The notes below the pieces were generated by a model. That model did not search any database and had not been told where the DNA came from. It saw nothing but the letters and a program-made list of their open reading frames with translations. Below, piece by piece: positions 1 through 6,891 of a stretch of 14,788 bases of DNA. The first letter of the stretch is position 1, and the number at the start of each line of letters is the position of its first letter. The position numbers were made by a program, and so were the translations under genes. The stretch lies in contig CAIPUQ010000353.1 in the NCBI GenBank assembly GCA_903868295.1, positions 1 through 14,788 of the forward strand, in the 5' to 3' direction. This stretch comes from an uncultured Roseiflexaceae bacterium. Lineage in GTDB: Bacteria; Chloroflexota; Chloroflexia; Chloroflexales; Roseiflexaceae.

Positions 1-282
1 CAATAACGCTGCACTTCCAGCGGTCGTTTGCATACGATCGCCTGTGTCAATATTGTCTTTGATGAGTATCGGTAGCCCATCATAGATACTGAGTGGTGTC
101 CCTGCTGCATGGCGTTGAGCGCTCTGTTGTGCGTATACGAGTGCATCGGGGTTTTGTTCGAGGACCGCCCGGTTATCATCCCTGGTAAGTCGGTCGATAG
201 CCTTGGTGGTAATGATATAGCTGTCTTGCTGTCCATTTTGGCTGCAATCGGCGATACGTATGGGCGCGAATTGTCTACTCAT
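1..282 (-). CDS. Amidase-signature family amidase, N-terminal fragment (cut by window edge)
   Basis: This is the first 94 codons of an amidase-signature (AS) enzyme; the rest lies beyond position 1. The frame stays open to the edge. Residues 69-78 (GLPILIKDNI) match the AS-family motif around the first catalytic lysine, here K75, followed by an Asp-Thr-x(3)-Met/Thr-Thr-x-Gly-Ser segment (79-90) typical of the family. The Gly-Ser-rich loop with the cis-Ser and the nucleophilic Ser would lie off-window. AS enzymes hydrolyse carboxylic amides to acid plus ammonia; the substrate cannot be told from this fragment. The ATG at 282-280 is preceded by GAGGTG with about 5 bases spacing, and it overlaps the last 8 bases of the exporter gene, so the two are probably translationally coupled. 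Family assignment is firm; specificity is unknown. Confidence 0.85.
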   Translation of the reverse strand, partial: MSRQFAPIRIADCSQNGQQDSYIITTKAIDRLTRDDNRAVLEQNPDALVYAQQSAQRHAAGTPLSIYDGLPILIKDNIDTGDRMQTTAGSAALL

Positions 283-1147
283 GGGGCACCTCTGTGTGAG
301 TCAAAGTGGAACCGATGGAAGCAATGGTGACACCCACGATTGCGCCGAGGGTTGGCAGTGTCAAGCGCTCATCTAAAACGAGAAAGCCGACTATTGCGCC
401 GGCAATTGGCTCGCTACACACGAGCACACCATATACGCGCGGCGGGAGCCGTTTGAGCGCATTGAAATCAAACGTGAAGGGGATGACAGCGGCCATGATC
501 CCCATCACAAGACTTTGCCACAGCACATGAAACGTAAGCAACTGAGCCCCACCCTGCCAGACACCAGGTATCAACAGGATGAGCCATGCGACGCACAATG
601 CTGCGACTAAACCGTCGTATTCAGCGGCGACCGCAGCGACGCGTGGGGCCAGAACAATGTAGAGTCCCCAAAACAGAGCGGCCACAAGCGCTGCTGCCAC
701 TCCCCACCCATCGAGGGATGTGCCAATATCAGGAACAAGCAGTGCAATGCTGGCACCTGCCAAGACGACCCACGCACGTTCGAGCAGCCGACGACTGTTT
801 CGCAATGCCACAATTAACGGTCCGATGAACTCGAGTGCTATCGCTACTCCAAGCGGAATCCGCGACACAGCGATATAAAAAAAGACCGTCGAGAGCGCTA
901 TCGTCGCCCCGAATGCTGCGATAAGCCACGGCTGTTTTCGCAATAGTCCCAAAACATCCGGACGCAGCAGCAGGTACAAGCAGATAATGGCAACGCTCAA
1001 CCGGAGGAACACGGTACCCGCCGGTCCTACCAGGGGGAACAGTCCACGGGCTAATGCGGCACCAAATTGGACAGAGATAACCGCCCCGAGTACCACAATG
1101 GGTGCAGGAACAGCATTGAGTAGTCCCAACCCTCGTGATGCCTGCAA
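275..1147 (-). CDS. rhtA: RhtA-like threonine/homoserine exporter (DMT/EamA superfamily)
   Basis: A ten-helix inner-membrane transporter of the drug/metabolite superfamily. It resembles E. coli RhtA, which exports threonine and homoserine, more than generic EamA proteins. RhtA-like signatures are the FPLVGPAG stretch after helix 1, the LEFIGPLIVAL segment with a following Ser-Arg-Arg, the LKRLPPRVYG run with the SEP segment, and the C-terminal GSTLT. I place the start at the TTG at 1147-1145: GAGGG lies 4 bases upstream, and the resulting N-terminus matches the length I recall for E. coli RhtA. The longer TTG at 1189 has no ribosome-binding site. The stop overlaps the start of the amidase gene. 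Export of amino acids is inferred from family resemblance; the exact substrate is uncertain. Confidence 0.8.
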   Translation of the reverse strand: MQASRGLGLLNAVPAPIVVLGAVISVQFGAALARGLFPLVGPAGTVFLRLSVAIICLYLLLRPDVLGLLRKQPWLIAAFGATIALSTVFFYIAVSRIPLGVAIALEFIGPLIVALRNSRRLLERAWVVLAGASIALLVPDIGTSLDGWGVAAALVAALFWGLYIVLAPRVAAVAAEYDGLVAALCVAWLILLIPGVWQGGAQLLTFHVLWQSLVMGIMAAVIPFTFDFNALKRLPPRVYGVLVCSEPIAGAIVGFLVLDERLTLPTLGAIVGVTIASIGSTLTHTEVPHE

Positions 1148-1192
1148 ACGACCCTCAAATCTACGCAGTGTAGTGCGAAAACTGAACAAAAA

Positions 1193-1222
1193 CTGAACGT
1201 TACGTGAATCTCAGCATATAAT
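1193..1222 (+). promoter_or_regulatory. Predicted sigma70-type promoter for the arginase-like/TspO-like operon
   Basis: A perfect TATAAT lies at 1217-1222, 44 bases before the chosen ATG at 1267. The best -35 candidate, CTGAAC at 1193-1198 with 18 bases spacing, matches only three of six consensus positions. The site lies in the short gap between divergent genes. The -35 overlaps the second of two ACTGAAC direct repeats spaced 11 bases apart (1181-1187 and 1192-1198). Confidence 0.5.
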
Positions 1223-1266
1223 GCAGTATACCGGTTAGTTTTGAATTGTGCGAAGGAACATGCGCT

Positions 1267-2133
1267 ATGTATGCACTGGTCGGCGTGCGCTACCGCAATG
1301 CCACTGCTTGTCATAATGACGAACGCAGTGTCGATGCATTACTCAACTCAGGTATCTTTGCTGACGGAACGCCTCCGGTCGTCATCACCACACCCCACAT
1401 GGAGGGAATTCCAGAAAGTACCGATATCCCCACAAACATCGGTATGTACAATGCGCGCATTGCAGCCGACGTTGCAGCCGCGCGACGTCGCGGTGAACAG
1501 GTGTTTCTGATTGGTGGGGATTGCACCCATGTGACAGGCGTGTTCAGCGGATTACAGGCCGCACATGGAGCAGAGGCACGCATCGGTTTGGTCTGGTTCG
1601 ACGCACATGGCGACTTCAACACATCCAAAACAACCTTGTCCGGCATGTTGGGTGGGATGCCTGTTGCGGTTTGTGCAGGTCTGACCCTGCCGCACTGGCG
1701 AACGCTCGCTGGAATCACCGTACCGCTGCCCACCGAGCGCATCGTGATGGTCGATGTGCGTAATCTCGATCCCAAAGAGCGCACACTGATTGAATCAACC
1801 GATGTCACCGTTGTTCCCTGTGCAGAACAACCCTTGCATCGTGCGATGGAGGCACTTGTGGCTCAGTGCGATTATATCTACCTGCACATCGACGAGGATA
1901 TCCTTGATATCCGCTATGTGCCGAACCACATGACTGCCGAACCAAACGGCCCCGACATGGCTACCGTCCAGGCTGCCATCCGCACCGTCGCAACGGTAGC
2001 TGGTCCCAAGCTTGTCGCGCAAGCCCTTGTTTCTGTCATGAACACGGGCGACGGTGCCGCAACGAGTGTTGCCAGTGGGATAGAACTCATTCGGACGATG
2101 AAATCCGTGTGGAAGTATTCATCGGAAGTGTAA
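1267..2133 (+). CDS. Arginase/agmatinase (ureohydrolase) superfamily protein with GGDC variant motif
   Basis: A 288-residue metallohydrolase of the ureohydrolase fold, a family that cleaves guanidino or related C-N bonds with a binuclear Mn centre. Visible motifs are GGDCTH (83-88), DAHGD (112-116, ligands D112, H114, D116) and HIDEDILD (207-214, ligands D209 and D211). In classical arginases and agmatinases the first motif is GGDH; here Cys86 sits at the His metal-ligand position, with His88 two residues on. The proline usual after the DxDxxD motif is also absent. Such variants are common in poorly characterised members, so arginase, agmatinase, formiminoglutamase, guanidine hydrolase or another activity are all possible. 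I chose the ATG at 1267 because AAGGAA lies 8 bases upstream; the frame extends to a TTG at 1246 without a good site. It is followed after 11 bases by the TspO-like gene, so the two probably share a transcript. Confidence 0.82.
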   Translation: MYALVGVRYRNATACHNDERSVDALLNSGIFADGTPPVVITTPHMEGIPESTDIPTNIGMYNARIAADVAAARRRGEQVFLIGGDCTHVTGVFSGLQAAHGAEARIGLVWFDAHGDFNTSKTTLSGMLGGMPVAVCAGLTLPHWRTLAGITVPLPTERIVMVDVRNLDPKERTLIESTDVTVVPCAEQPLHRAMEALVAQCDYIYLHIDEDILDIRYVPNHMTAEPNGPDMATVQAAIRTVATVAGPKLVAQALVSVMNTGDGAATSVASGIELIRTMKSVWKYSSEV

Positions 2134-2144
2134 TTGGAGTGATT

Positions 2145-2951
2145 ATGAACCGCGACGTCTTTCGCCAAATCTCGATTATCATTGTGACCATTGTGACGCT
2201 GACCGTGAACTCTTTGGCAACGACATTGCCGTTGAACAACAAAACGACGGCAGAACTGTCTGACAGTTTCCTCATTCGCTTTGTCCCAGCGGGCTATGTG
2301 TTTAGTGTCTGGGGACTCATCTACACTGGACTTATTGCGTACACCGTTTGGCAAGCATTGCCCAAAAATCGTGATGATGCACGCATGCGCACGATTGGCT
2401 GGTGGTTTGTGGTGGGGAGCATTGCCAATACCCTGTGGCTTGTTTTTTGGCATTACCAGTTCGTCGCCATTACGCTGCCGATTATGTTGGTATTGTTGGG
2501 CACATTGATTTTCACCGTAAACACGTTCAATAAAATACCCGCCAAACGATTCGCCGAACGTCTTTGTGTCGATCTCCCGTTTCACATTTATCTCGGTTGG
2601 ATCAGCGTCGCAACCGTGGTGAATGCATCGGTTGTGCTGTTTGATAATGGCGTTACCCCATCCGACGAGGTGTCGATTCTCTTTGCTGTCGTGCTTGTCG
2701 GTGTCGCTGTGGTCTTGGCACTCGCGCAACGCGTGCTGCGACGAGACACCGCATATGGCATGGTGATTGCGTGGGCCCTGTATGGTGTTGCGGTCAAACA
2801 AGGCATTTACGCAACCGAAGGTCTCCTAGCCGAGGCACCGCTCCTTGTCACTGCGGCGACGTATGCCGCGCAATCGTTGGCTGGACTGCTGTTGCTCTGG
2901 TGGCTCACCGATCGTGTCGGTGACGTGATGCGCAAGCGACAAATCGCGTAG
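2145..2951 (+). CDS. TspO/MBR-like (tryptophan-rich sensory protein-like) membrane protein
   Basis: A 268-residue, highly hydrophobic protein with about seven predicted membrane segments. TspO-like signatures are PAGYVFSVWGLIY (48-60), NTLWLVFWHY (95-104) and LPFHIYLGWISVATVVN (144-160). These echo the Pro-x-Phe...Trp-x-x-x-Tyr and Pro-Tyr-x-x-Trp-x-x-x-Ala-x-x-x-Asn motifs of TspO, which binds porphyrins and cholesterol. Canonical bacterial TspO has about 150-170 residues and five helices, so this belongs to the longer subgroup and its ligand is not known. The frame opens earlier with GTG at 2109, but that overlaps the upstream gene. The ATG at 2145 has GGAG 5 bases upstream and leaves an 11-base gap after the arginase-like stop. 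A strong terminator follows the stop. Confidence 0.75.
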   Translation: MNRDVFRQISIIIVTIVTLTVNSLATTLPLNNKTTAELSDSFLIRFVPAGYVFSVWGLIYTGLIAYTVWQALPKNRDDARMRTIGWWFVVGSIANTLWLVFWHYQFVAITLPIMLVLLGTLIFTVNTFNKIPAKRFAERLCVDLPFHIYLGWISVATVVNASVVLFDNGVTPSDEVSILFAVVLVGVAVVLALAQRVLRRDTAYGMVIAWALYGVAVKQGIYATEGLLAEAPLLVTAATYAAQSLAGLLLLWWLTDRVGDVMRKRQIA

Positions 2952-2962
2952 TATCTACACAA

Positions 2963-2991
2963 AACCGCAGGCATCTGCCTGCGGTTTTTTT
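2963..2991 (+). terminator. Rho-independent terminator after the TspO-like gene
   Basis: A GC-rich hairpin with arms 2963-2972 and 2977-2986 (AACCGCAGGC and its complement), a 4-base loop and a run of T through 2991. It begins 11 bases after the stop at 2951 and ends the arginase-like/TspO-like operon. Confidence 0.93.
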
Positions 2992-3051
2992 GTGCATTCT
3001 GCGGTATGATAGCCATACGCACCCGCTATATACGAGAGTCGAGGAAGACAC

Positions 3052-4560
3052 ATGGCAGAGCAGCTTCGTGCCAGCATCTCGCTGGATCGTCGTCGAACGG
3101 TTGGTACCATTTCGCCGAATATTTTCGGTGGCTTCATCGAGCACATGGGTCGATGTGTATACGAAGGTATCTATGAGCCTGGTTCACCCCACGCAGACGC
3201 CGACGGTATTCGTGTCGATGTGCGCAATGCGCTCCGTGAGATGGGTGTGACCATCATGCGTTACCCGGGCGGCAACTTCCTCAGTGGCTACGAGTGGACT
3301 GATGGCATCGGCCCCAAAGAAAAACGACCCAAAAAACGTGATCTCGCCTGGAAATCGACCGAAACCAATCAATTCGGTACCCACGAGTTCATGGACTACT
3401 GTGCATATCTCGGCTCTGAACCCATGCTCGGTGTGAATCTCGGTACCGGGACAATCCAATCTGCCGGTAACTATGTCGAATATGTGAATGCGCCAACGGG
3501 TACGTATTGGTCAGATATGCGGGCAGCCAACGGTCGTAAAGAACCGTGGGGTGTCACCTGGTGGTGTCTGGGTAACGAGATGGATGGACCTTGGCAAATC
3601 GGCCACCTCAATGCCGACGATTACGGCAAAAAAGCCCGCGAAGCCGCCAAAATCATGAAGTGGCACGATCCGTCTATCAAACTGGTGTTGGCAGGATCAT
3701 CGTCCAATGACATGCCCACCTACCCCACCTGGGATCGGACGATTCTCGAACACTGCTACGATCTTGTCGATGTGTTGTCGATGCACTACTACGCTACGAA
3801 TACCAAAAACGACACACCGTCCTTTTTGGCTTTGTCCGTAGATTTCGAAGCATATATCGAAACGCTCGCATCCACCATACGCTATGTCAAAGCACTCAAG
3901 CGTTCGGACAAAATGGTCAAACTGTCATGGGACGAATGGAACGTTTGGTATAAAGCACGGCTAGACTCCGACATGGATGGCTCGTGGACGGAACGTCCGC
4001 ACCTCATCGAGGAAGTGTATAACCTCGAAGACGCACTTGTCGTATCGCAATGGATGAATGTCTTCATGCGCAAGTGCGATGTCCTCGAAATGGCCTGTAT
4101 GGCACAAATGGTCAACGTCATAGCACCCATCTTGACCAAAAAAGATGCAATGCTCCTCCAAAGCATCTACTACGCCTTCAAGATGCATGCAACGCGTGCA
4201 AAAGGGGTTTCGCTTGACTCGTTTGTGAGTGTGGCCACCACACCCACTGCGAAGTACGGCGATGTACCCATGCTCGATGTTGCCGCGTCGTGGGATGCAA
4301 CGACCAACACGGGTTCCTGCTTTGTGGTGAATCGGAGTCTCGACAAGTCCATCACCGTTACTATTTCGTACGCTGATGGGCAAGCCCCAGTGCAGGCGGT
4401 GCGCGCTGAGTCGATTTATGGGACGGACCCCAAAGCCCATAACACCTACGAAAACCCTGGTGTGGTCACCTCGCGTGAAATTCCTGTCCAATCGAGCGCT
4501 CAGGGCATCACCATTACCCTGCCCCCACTCTCATCGACAGCCATCGACATGCGTTCCTAG
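3052..4560 (+). CDS. abfA: Alpha-L-arabinofuranosidase, glycoside hydrolase family 51
   Basis: A 502-residue GH51 enzyme that releases terminal L-arabinofuranose from arabinan, arabinoxylan and their oligosaccharides with retention of configuration. Landmarks in order: the N-terminal GGFIEHMGRCVYEGIY block (24-39), RYPGGNF (70-76), the acid/base motif CLGNEMDGPWQ with E176, SMHYYA, the nucleophile motif SWDEWNVWY with E295, and a beta-rich C-terminal domain ending in LPPLSSTAIDM. Length is normal for bacterial GH51. There is no signal peptide, so the enzyme acts in the cytoplasm on imported oligosaccharides. The ATG is preceded by GAGGA with good spacing. Terminators flank the gene on both sides, so it is transcribed alone; TATGAT at 3005-3010 could be its -10 box, but I see no convincing -35. 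No transporter or other arabinan gene lies next to it. Confidence 0.95.
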   Translation: MAEQLRASISLDRRRTVGTISPNIFGGFIEHMGRCVYEGIYEPGSPHADADGIRVDVRNALREMGVTIMRYPGGNFLSGYEWTDGIGPKEKRPKKRDLAWKSTETNQFGTHEFMDYCAYLGSEPMLGVNLGTGTIQSAGNYVEYVNAPTGTYWSDMRAANGRKEPWGVTWWCLGNEMDGPWQIGHLNADDYGKKAREAAKIMKWHDPSIKLVLAGSSSNDMPTYPTWDRTILEHCYDLVDVLSMHYYATNTKNDTPSFLALSVDFEAYIETLASTIRYVKALKRSDKMVKLSWDEWNVWYKARLDSDMDGSWTERPHLIEEVYNLEDALVVSQWMNVFMRKCDVLEMACMAQMVNVIAPILTKKDAMLLQSIYYAFKMHATRAKGVSLDSFVSVATTPTAKYGDVPMLDVAASWDATTNTGSCFVVNRSLDKSITVTISYADGQAPVQAVRAESIYGTDPKAHNTYENPGVVTSREIPVQSSAQGITITLPPLSSTAIDMRS

Positions 4561-4564
4561 TACC

Positions 4565-4604
4565 AACCGTGCCCTGGCGCTCAGCGCCAGGGCACGGTTT
4601 TTTT
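4565..4604 (+). terminator. Strong rho-independent terminator after the GH51 gene
   Basis: A perfect 16-bp GC-rich stem (4565-4580 with 4584-4599), a three-base TCA loop and a T run through 4604. It begins four bases after the GH51 stop codon. Confidence 0.96.
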
Positions 4605-4788
4605 GTGTACTGCGTACTTCTCGTCTGCACTTACGTATCCATTTGGTGTGCCGAACTAGCACGCCTACATGCGTCCGTATGGCTTTTGCTGTGTCGAAAA
4701 AGCGATGTTTTGGTTGAGTTACATAATAATTTTCGTTTCATTTCCCTGTTAAGTCTACACATCGATCATGACGATGCATACCCACCGT

Positions 4789-4817
4789 TTGACACAATAA
4801 TTGAACATTGATATATT
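4789..4817 (+). promoter_or_regulatory. Near-consensus sigma70-type promoter for the TetR-family gene
   Basis: Consensus TTGACA at 4789-4794 is separated by 17 bases from TATATT at 4812-4817, which matches five of six consensus positions. Transcription would start near 4824, inside the adjacent palindrome. This rules out the TTG at 4801 as a start codon, since it lies inside the promoter. Confidence 0.85.
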
Positions 4818-4837
4818 TACTGAACGGTGTTCGGTAA
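4817..4837. promoter_or_regulatory. Putative TetR-type operator palindrome
   Basis: Half-sites TTACTGAAC (4817-4825) and GTTCGGTAA (4829-4837) flank a GGT spacer. They form a 9-bp inverted repeat with one mismatched pair. It touches the -10 box, covers the likely transcription start and lies 14 bases before the regulator's ATG. Size and placement are typical of TetR-family autoregulatory operators. Confidence 0.75.
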
Positions 4838-4851
4838 TTGATAGGCTGTCA

Positions 4852-5505
4852 ATGGAAATCGCCAAACCACGCACGAGACGGAATGCACGCATTCGTCAAG
4901 CAATTATCAAAAGTGCCGTCGAAATAATCCATCATGAAGGGGTAGCGGCACTTTCTATTCGGCGCATCGCAGATGCTATCGATTACAGTCCCGCAAGCAT
5001 ATACGAGTATTACGCAAACAAAGATGCCATTTTGGAGGAGGCCTGTGACGAAGGCTTCACCAAGTTAACTGTTGCATTGCGCGAATATCCTACAGAATCA
5101 GATCCTCGCGTCGCTGTTCGTGAATGCGGTGTGCAATATGTTCGATTTGCCCTCGCCAATCCCGATTATTTCTTGCTCATGTTTTCGATGGCAGGTAATC
5201 AGCGCATTGATAACCCCACAGAATCGCTCGAAAGCCAACTCCTGCGTAGTCCAGCATTCATGGTTATTCATAGCCATATTCACGCCCTCGTCGACGCTGG
5301 TTACTGTGACGTGAAGCCAAACTATGGCATTTTTCAGATTGCGTTGTCTGCATGGCAGATGGTGCATGGTATTGCAATGTTGGCATTAACCACGCAGCGG
5401 AATGCGCCAGTCGACTATACCCTGATCCGCATGACGCTTGATGCATGGCAACGAGGATTTGCACACACTGTGGCAGAAAGGCACCCGAATGAGTCAAATT
5501 GTTAA
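4852..5505 (+). CDS. TetR/AcrR-family transcriptional regulator with WHG-type C-terminal domain
   Basis: A 217-residue repressor-like protein. The N-terminal DNA-binding domain (about 10-60) shows the TetR pattern: a basic helix, SAVEIIHHEGVAALSIRRIA, then the recognition helix segment DYSPASIYEYYANKDAIL (44-61). The C-terminal ligand and dimerisation domain contains AWQMVHGIAML (167-177), matching the W..HG signature of the WHG (TetR_C_33) domain. The start is the ATG at 4852, with AGG 6 bases upstream; the longer frame from TTG 4801 would begin inside the promoter. The palindrome just upstream suggests autoregulation. The nearest plausible target besides itself is the membrane-protein gene 146 bases downstream, but no second copy of the operator was seen there. 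The inducer is unknown. Confidence 0.9.
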   Translation: MEIAKPRTRRNARIRQAIIKSAVEIIHHEGVAALSIRRIADAIDYSPASIYEYYANKDAILEEACDEGFTKLTVALREYPTESDPRVAVRECGVQYVRFALANPDYFLLMFSMAGNQRIDNPTESLESQLLRSPAFMVIHSHIHALVDAGYCDVKPNYGIFQIALSAWQMVHGIAMLALTTQRNAPVDYTLIRMTLDAWQRGFAHTVAERHPNESNC

Positions 5506-5651
5506 TGGCATAGCATCGTAGTCTTGGCTTTTTGGATGCGCAGTAGTGCTGTGCCACATGGGCACATGACGAGGCTTTTCGGCAACGCATGTGTTCAATA
5601 CGCCAATCGTAGCGTTCCTCTCAATAACATCACGATCTTGAAAGGGCAGTC

Positions 5652-6605
5652 ATGTCACTAATTCGCACACTCTGGCAACACCAACGGATTTTGATGGTTA
5701 TCTGTCTCTGGCATGTTCTCATTATTCCCGTTGTGACGCTGTTGTATCTGATGTATCCGCTTGAATTAAACGGTGTGAATGGGTGGGTCAAGCCCCTGAA
5801 GTTCGCAATTTCGTCGGCTGTCTATGCTGGCAGTATTGCCTGGATTGCCACGTTGTTGCCTACCACATCACGCTGGTACAAACTGGCCGCCTGGACCATC
5901 GCGGTGTCGTTACTGATCGAAACAAGCCTCATAACGCTGCAAGTTGCCCGTGGCACCATCAGCCATTACAACATCAGCACGCCACTCGACACAACAATTT
6001 ACTCCCTCATGGCGACATTTATCAGCATGTTGGCAACTGCAAATATCATCTGTTTGTGTGTCGTGCTCTTCCATAAGGCGATACCCACCATCATCCGGAT
6101 TGCCTGTGGGTGGGGGCTTGGAATAGCCGTTGTTGGTATGGTTGCTGGCGTATTGATGACATCGGTCAATGTTTCACCATCGCAGCTGCGGACGATGCAA
6201 GTTGATCAGAAAGCCCCAGCGAGCTACGGCGCGCACAGTGTCGGTGTCGATGATGGTGGACCGGGATTACCGTTTGTGGGCTGGAGTACCGTGGCAGGCG
6301 ATTTGCGTGTTGGTCATTTTGTCGGGCTCCATGGACTCCAAGTGGTGCCCGTGTTTGCATTGTTGTTGATTTCTGGCCGCTTGTTTCGTCGGAACACCCC
6401 AACCCAACACCAGCAACTGGTTCAACTCGTGGGGATAGCGTATACCGCAGTAACGAGTTTGTTAATATGGCAGGCATGGCGTGGTCAGTCAGTTATCTCA
6501 CCTGACATACTCAGCATCGGTTGTGCTATGGCCATTGGTGCTGTGGTGCTGGTCGGCGCATGGAGTATCTTGCGCAGCGGAGCGGCGAAACCCCAATCAC
6601 AGTAA
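5652..6605 (+). CDS. Conserved polytopic membrane protein of unknown function
   Basis: A 317-residue protein with about eight hydrophobic segments (near 13-34, 47-69, 80-97, 118-141, 151-172, 224-243, 257-274, 288-307). I do not know a function for it. Two unusually polar motifs look conserved: NGVNGWVKPLKFAIS (40-54) with RGTISHYN (100-107), and a long loop from 193 to 230 rich in Gly, Asp and His. That loop contains GAHSVG, DDGGPGLP, GWST, GDLR and HFVGLHGLQ. Similar loops occur, from memory, in hypothetical membrane proteins of Actinobacteria and Chloroflexota. His105, His222 and His227 are candidates for metal or heme binding, which is speculation. AAAGGG lies 7 bases before the ATG. It lies downstream of the TetR gene on the same strand with a 146-base gap and no convincing terminator between. 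Confidence 0.75.
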   Translation: MSLIRTLWQHQRILMVICLWHVLIIPVVTLLYLMYPLELNGVNGWVKPLKFAISSAVYAGSIAWIATLLPTTSRWYKLAAWTIAVSLLIETSLITLQVARGTISHYNISTPLDTTIYSLMATFISMLATANIICLCVVLFHKAIPTIIRIACGWGLGIAVVGMVAGVLMTSVNVSPSQLRTMQVDQKAPASYGAHSVGVDDGGPGLPFVGWSTVAGDLRVGHFVGLHGLQVVPVFALLLISGRLFRRNTPTQHQQLVQLVGIAYTAVTSLLIWQAWRGQSVISPDILSIGCAMAIGAVVLVGAWSILRSGAAKPQSQ

Positions 6606-6655
6606 GTGTGCAGTATTCCCATTGTTGCATGCATCAAAATGGCGTCTTTTTGAGG

Positions 6656-6721
6656 CTACCCGCACAGATCAGTAGCGTTCGCTCTTGTGGGAGTGCGCGT
6701 GACACGGTGATGTGCGGGTAG
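6656..6721. repeat. 66-base element bounded by perfect 11-bp inverted repeats
   Basis: Arms CTACCCGCACA (6656-6666) and TGTGCGGGTAG (6711-6721) are perfect complements separated by 44 bases. Inside, CGCTC (6680-6684) can pair with GAGTG (6691-6695) around a 6-base loop, including one G-U pair. No T run follows on either strand, so it is not a classic intrinsic terminator. It lies between the 8-TM protein and the chaperone-like gene. It could be a structured RNA leader, a small RNA or a degenerate mobile-element footprint. Confidence 0.5.
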
Positions 6722-6752
6722 CAACATGCACTCCTAACCCAGTATGACCCGG

Positions 6753-6782
6753 TTGTCTGGCAGGTGGCTGTGTTACTATATC
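6753..6782 (+). promoter_or_regulatory. Possible promoter for the chaperone-like/protease operon
   Basis: TTGTCT (6753-6758) is followed after 18 bases by TATATC (6777-6782). An alternative is an extended -10 made of TG at 6771-6772 and TACTAT at 6774-6779. Each box matches four of six consensus positions. It lies about 110 bases upstream of the chosen start at 6892, leaving a long leader. Confidence 0.35.
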
Positions 6783-6891
6783 GTCAGATGACCTGCGCTG
6801 ATTCGTCATTTCGTGTTGGGATAGAGACAGAATTTACTGTGACTTCCAAACGAGAATGACTGAGGTTGCGGCGCATGTGGAAAGGGGAAAC

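Noticed and set aside
1914..2801. 295-codon open frame on the minus strand across the arginase-like and TspO-like genes
   Set aside because: It lies antisense to two genes with clear motifs and good ribosome-binding sites. Its translation is His/Asn/Arg-rich without domain features, as expected of a shadow frame.
4796..4807. 12-base identity ATAATTGAACAT shared with 14129-14140
   Set aside because: A few 12-base repeats are expected by chance in a window this long, and the flanks do not match.
4801..4851. TTG at 4801 as the start of the TetR gene
   Set aside because: It lies between the -35 and -10 boxes of the promoter, so it would not be in the transcript.
5549..5566. Hairpin TGTGCC/GGCACA between the TetR and 8-TM genes as a terminator
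   Set aside because: The stem is only six pairs and no T run follows, so read-through into the 8-TM gene remains possible.
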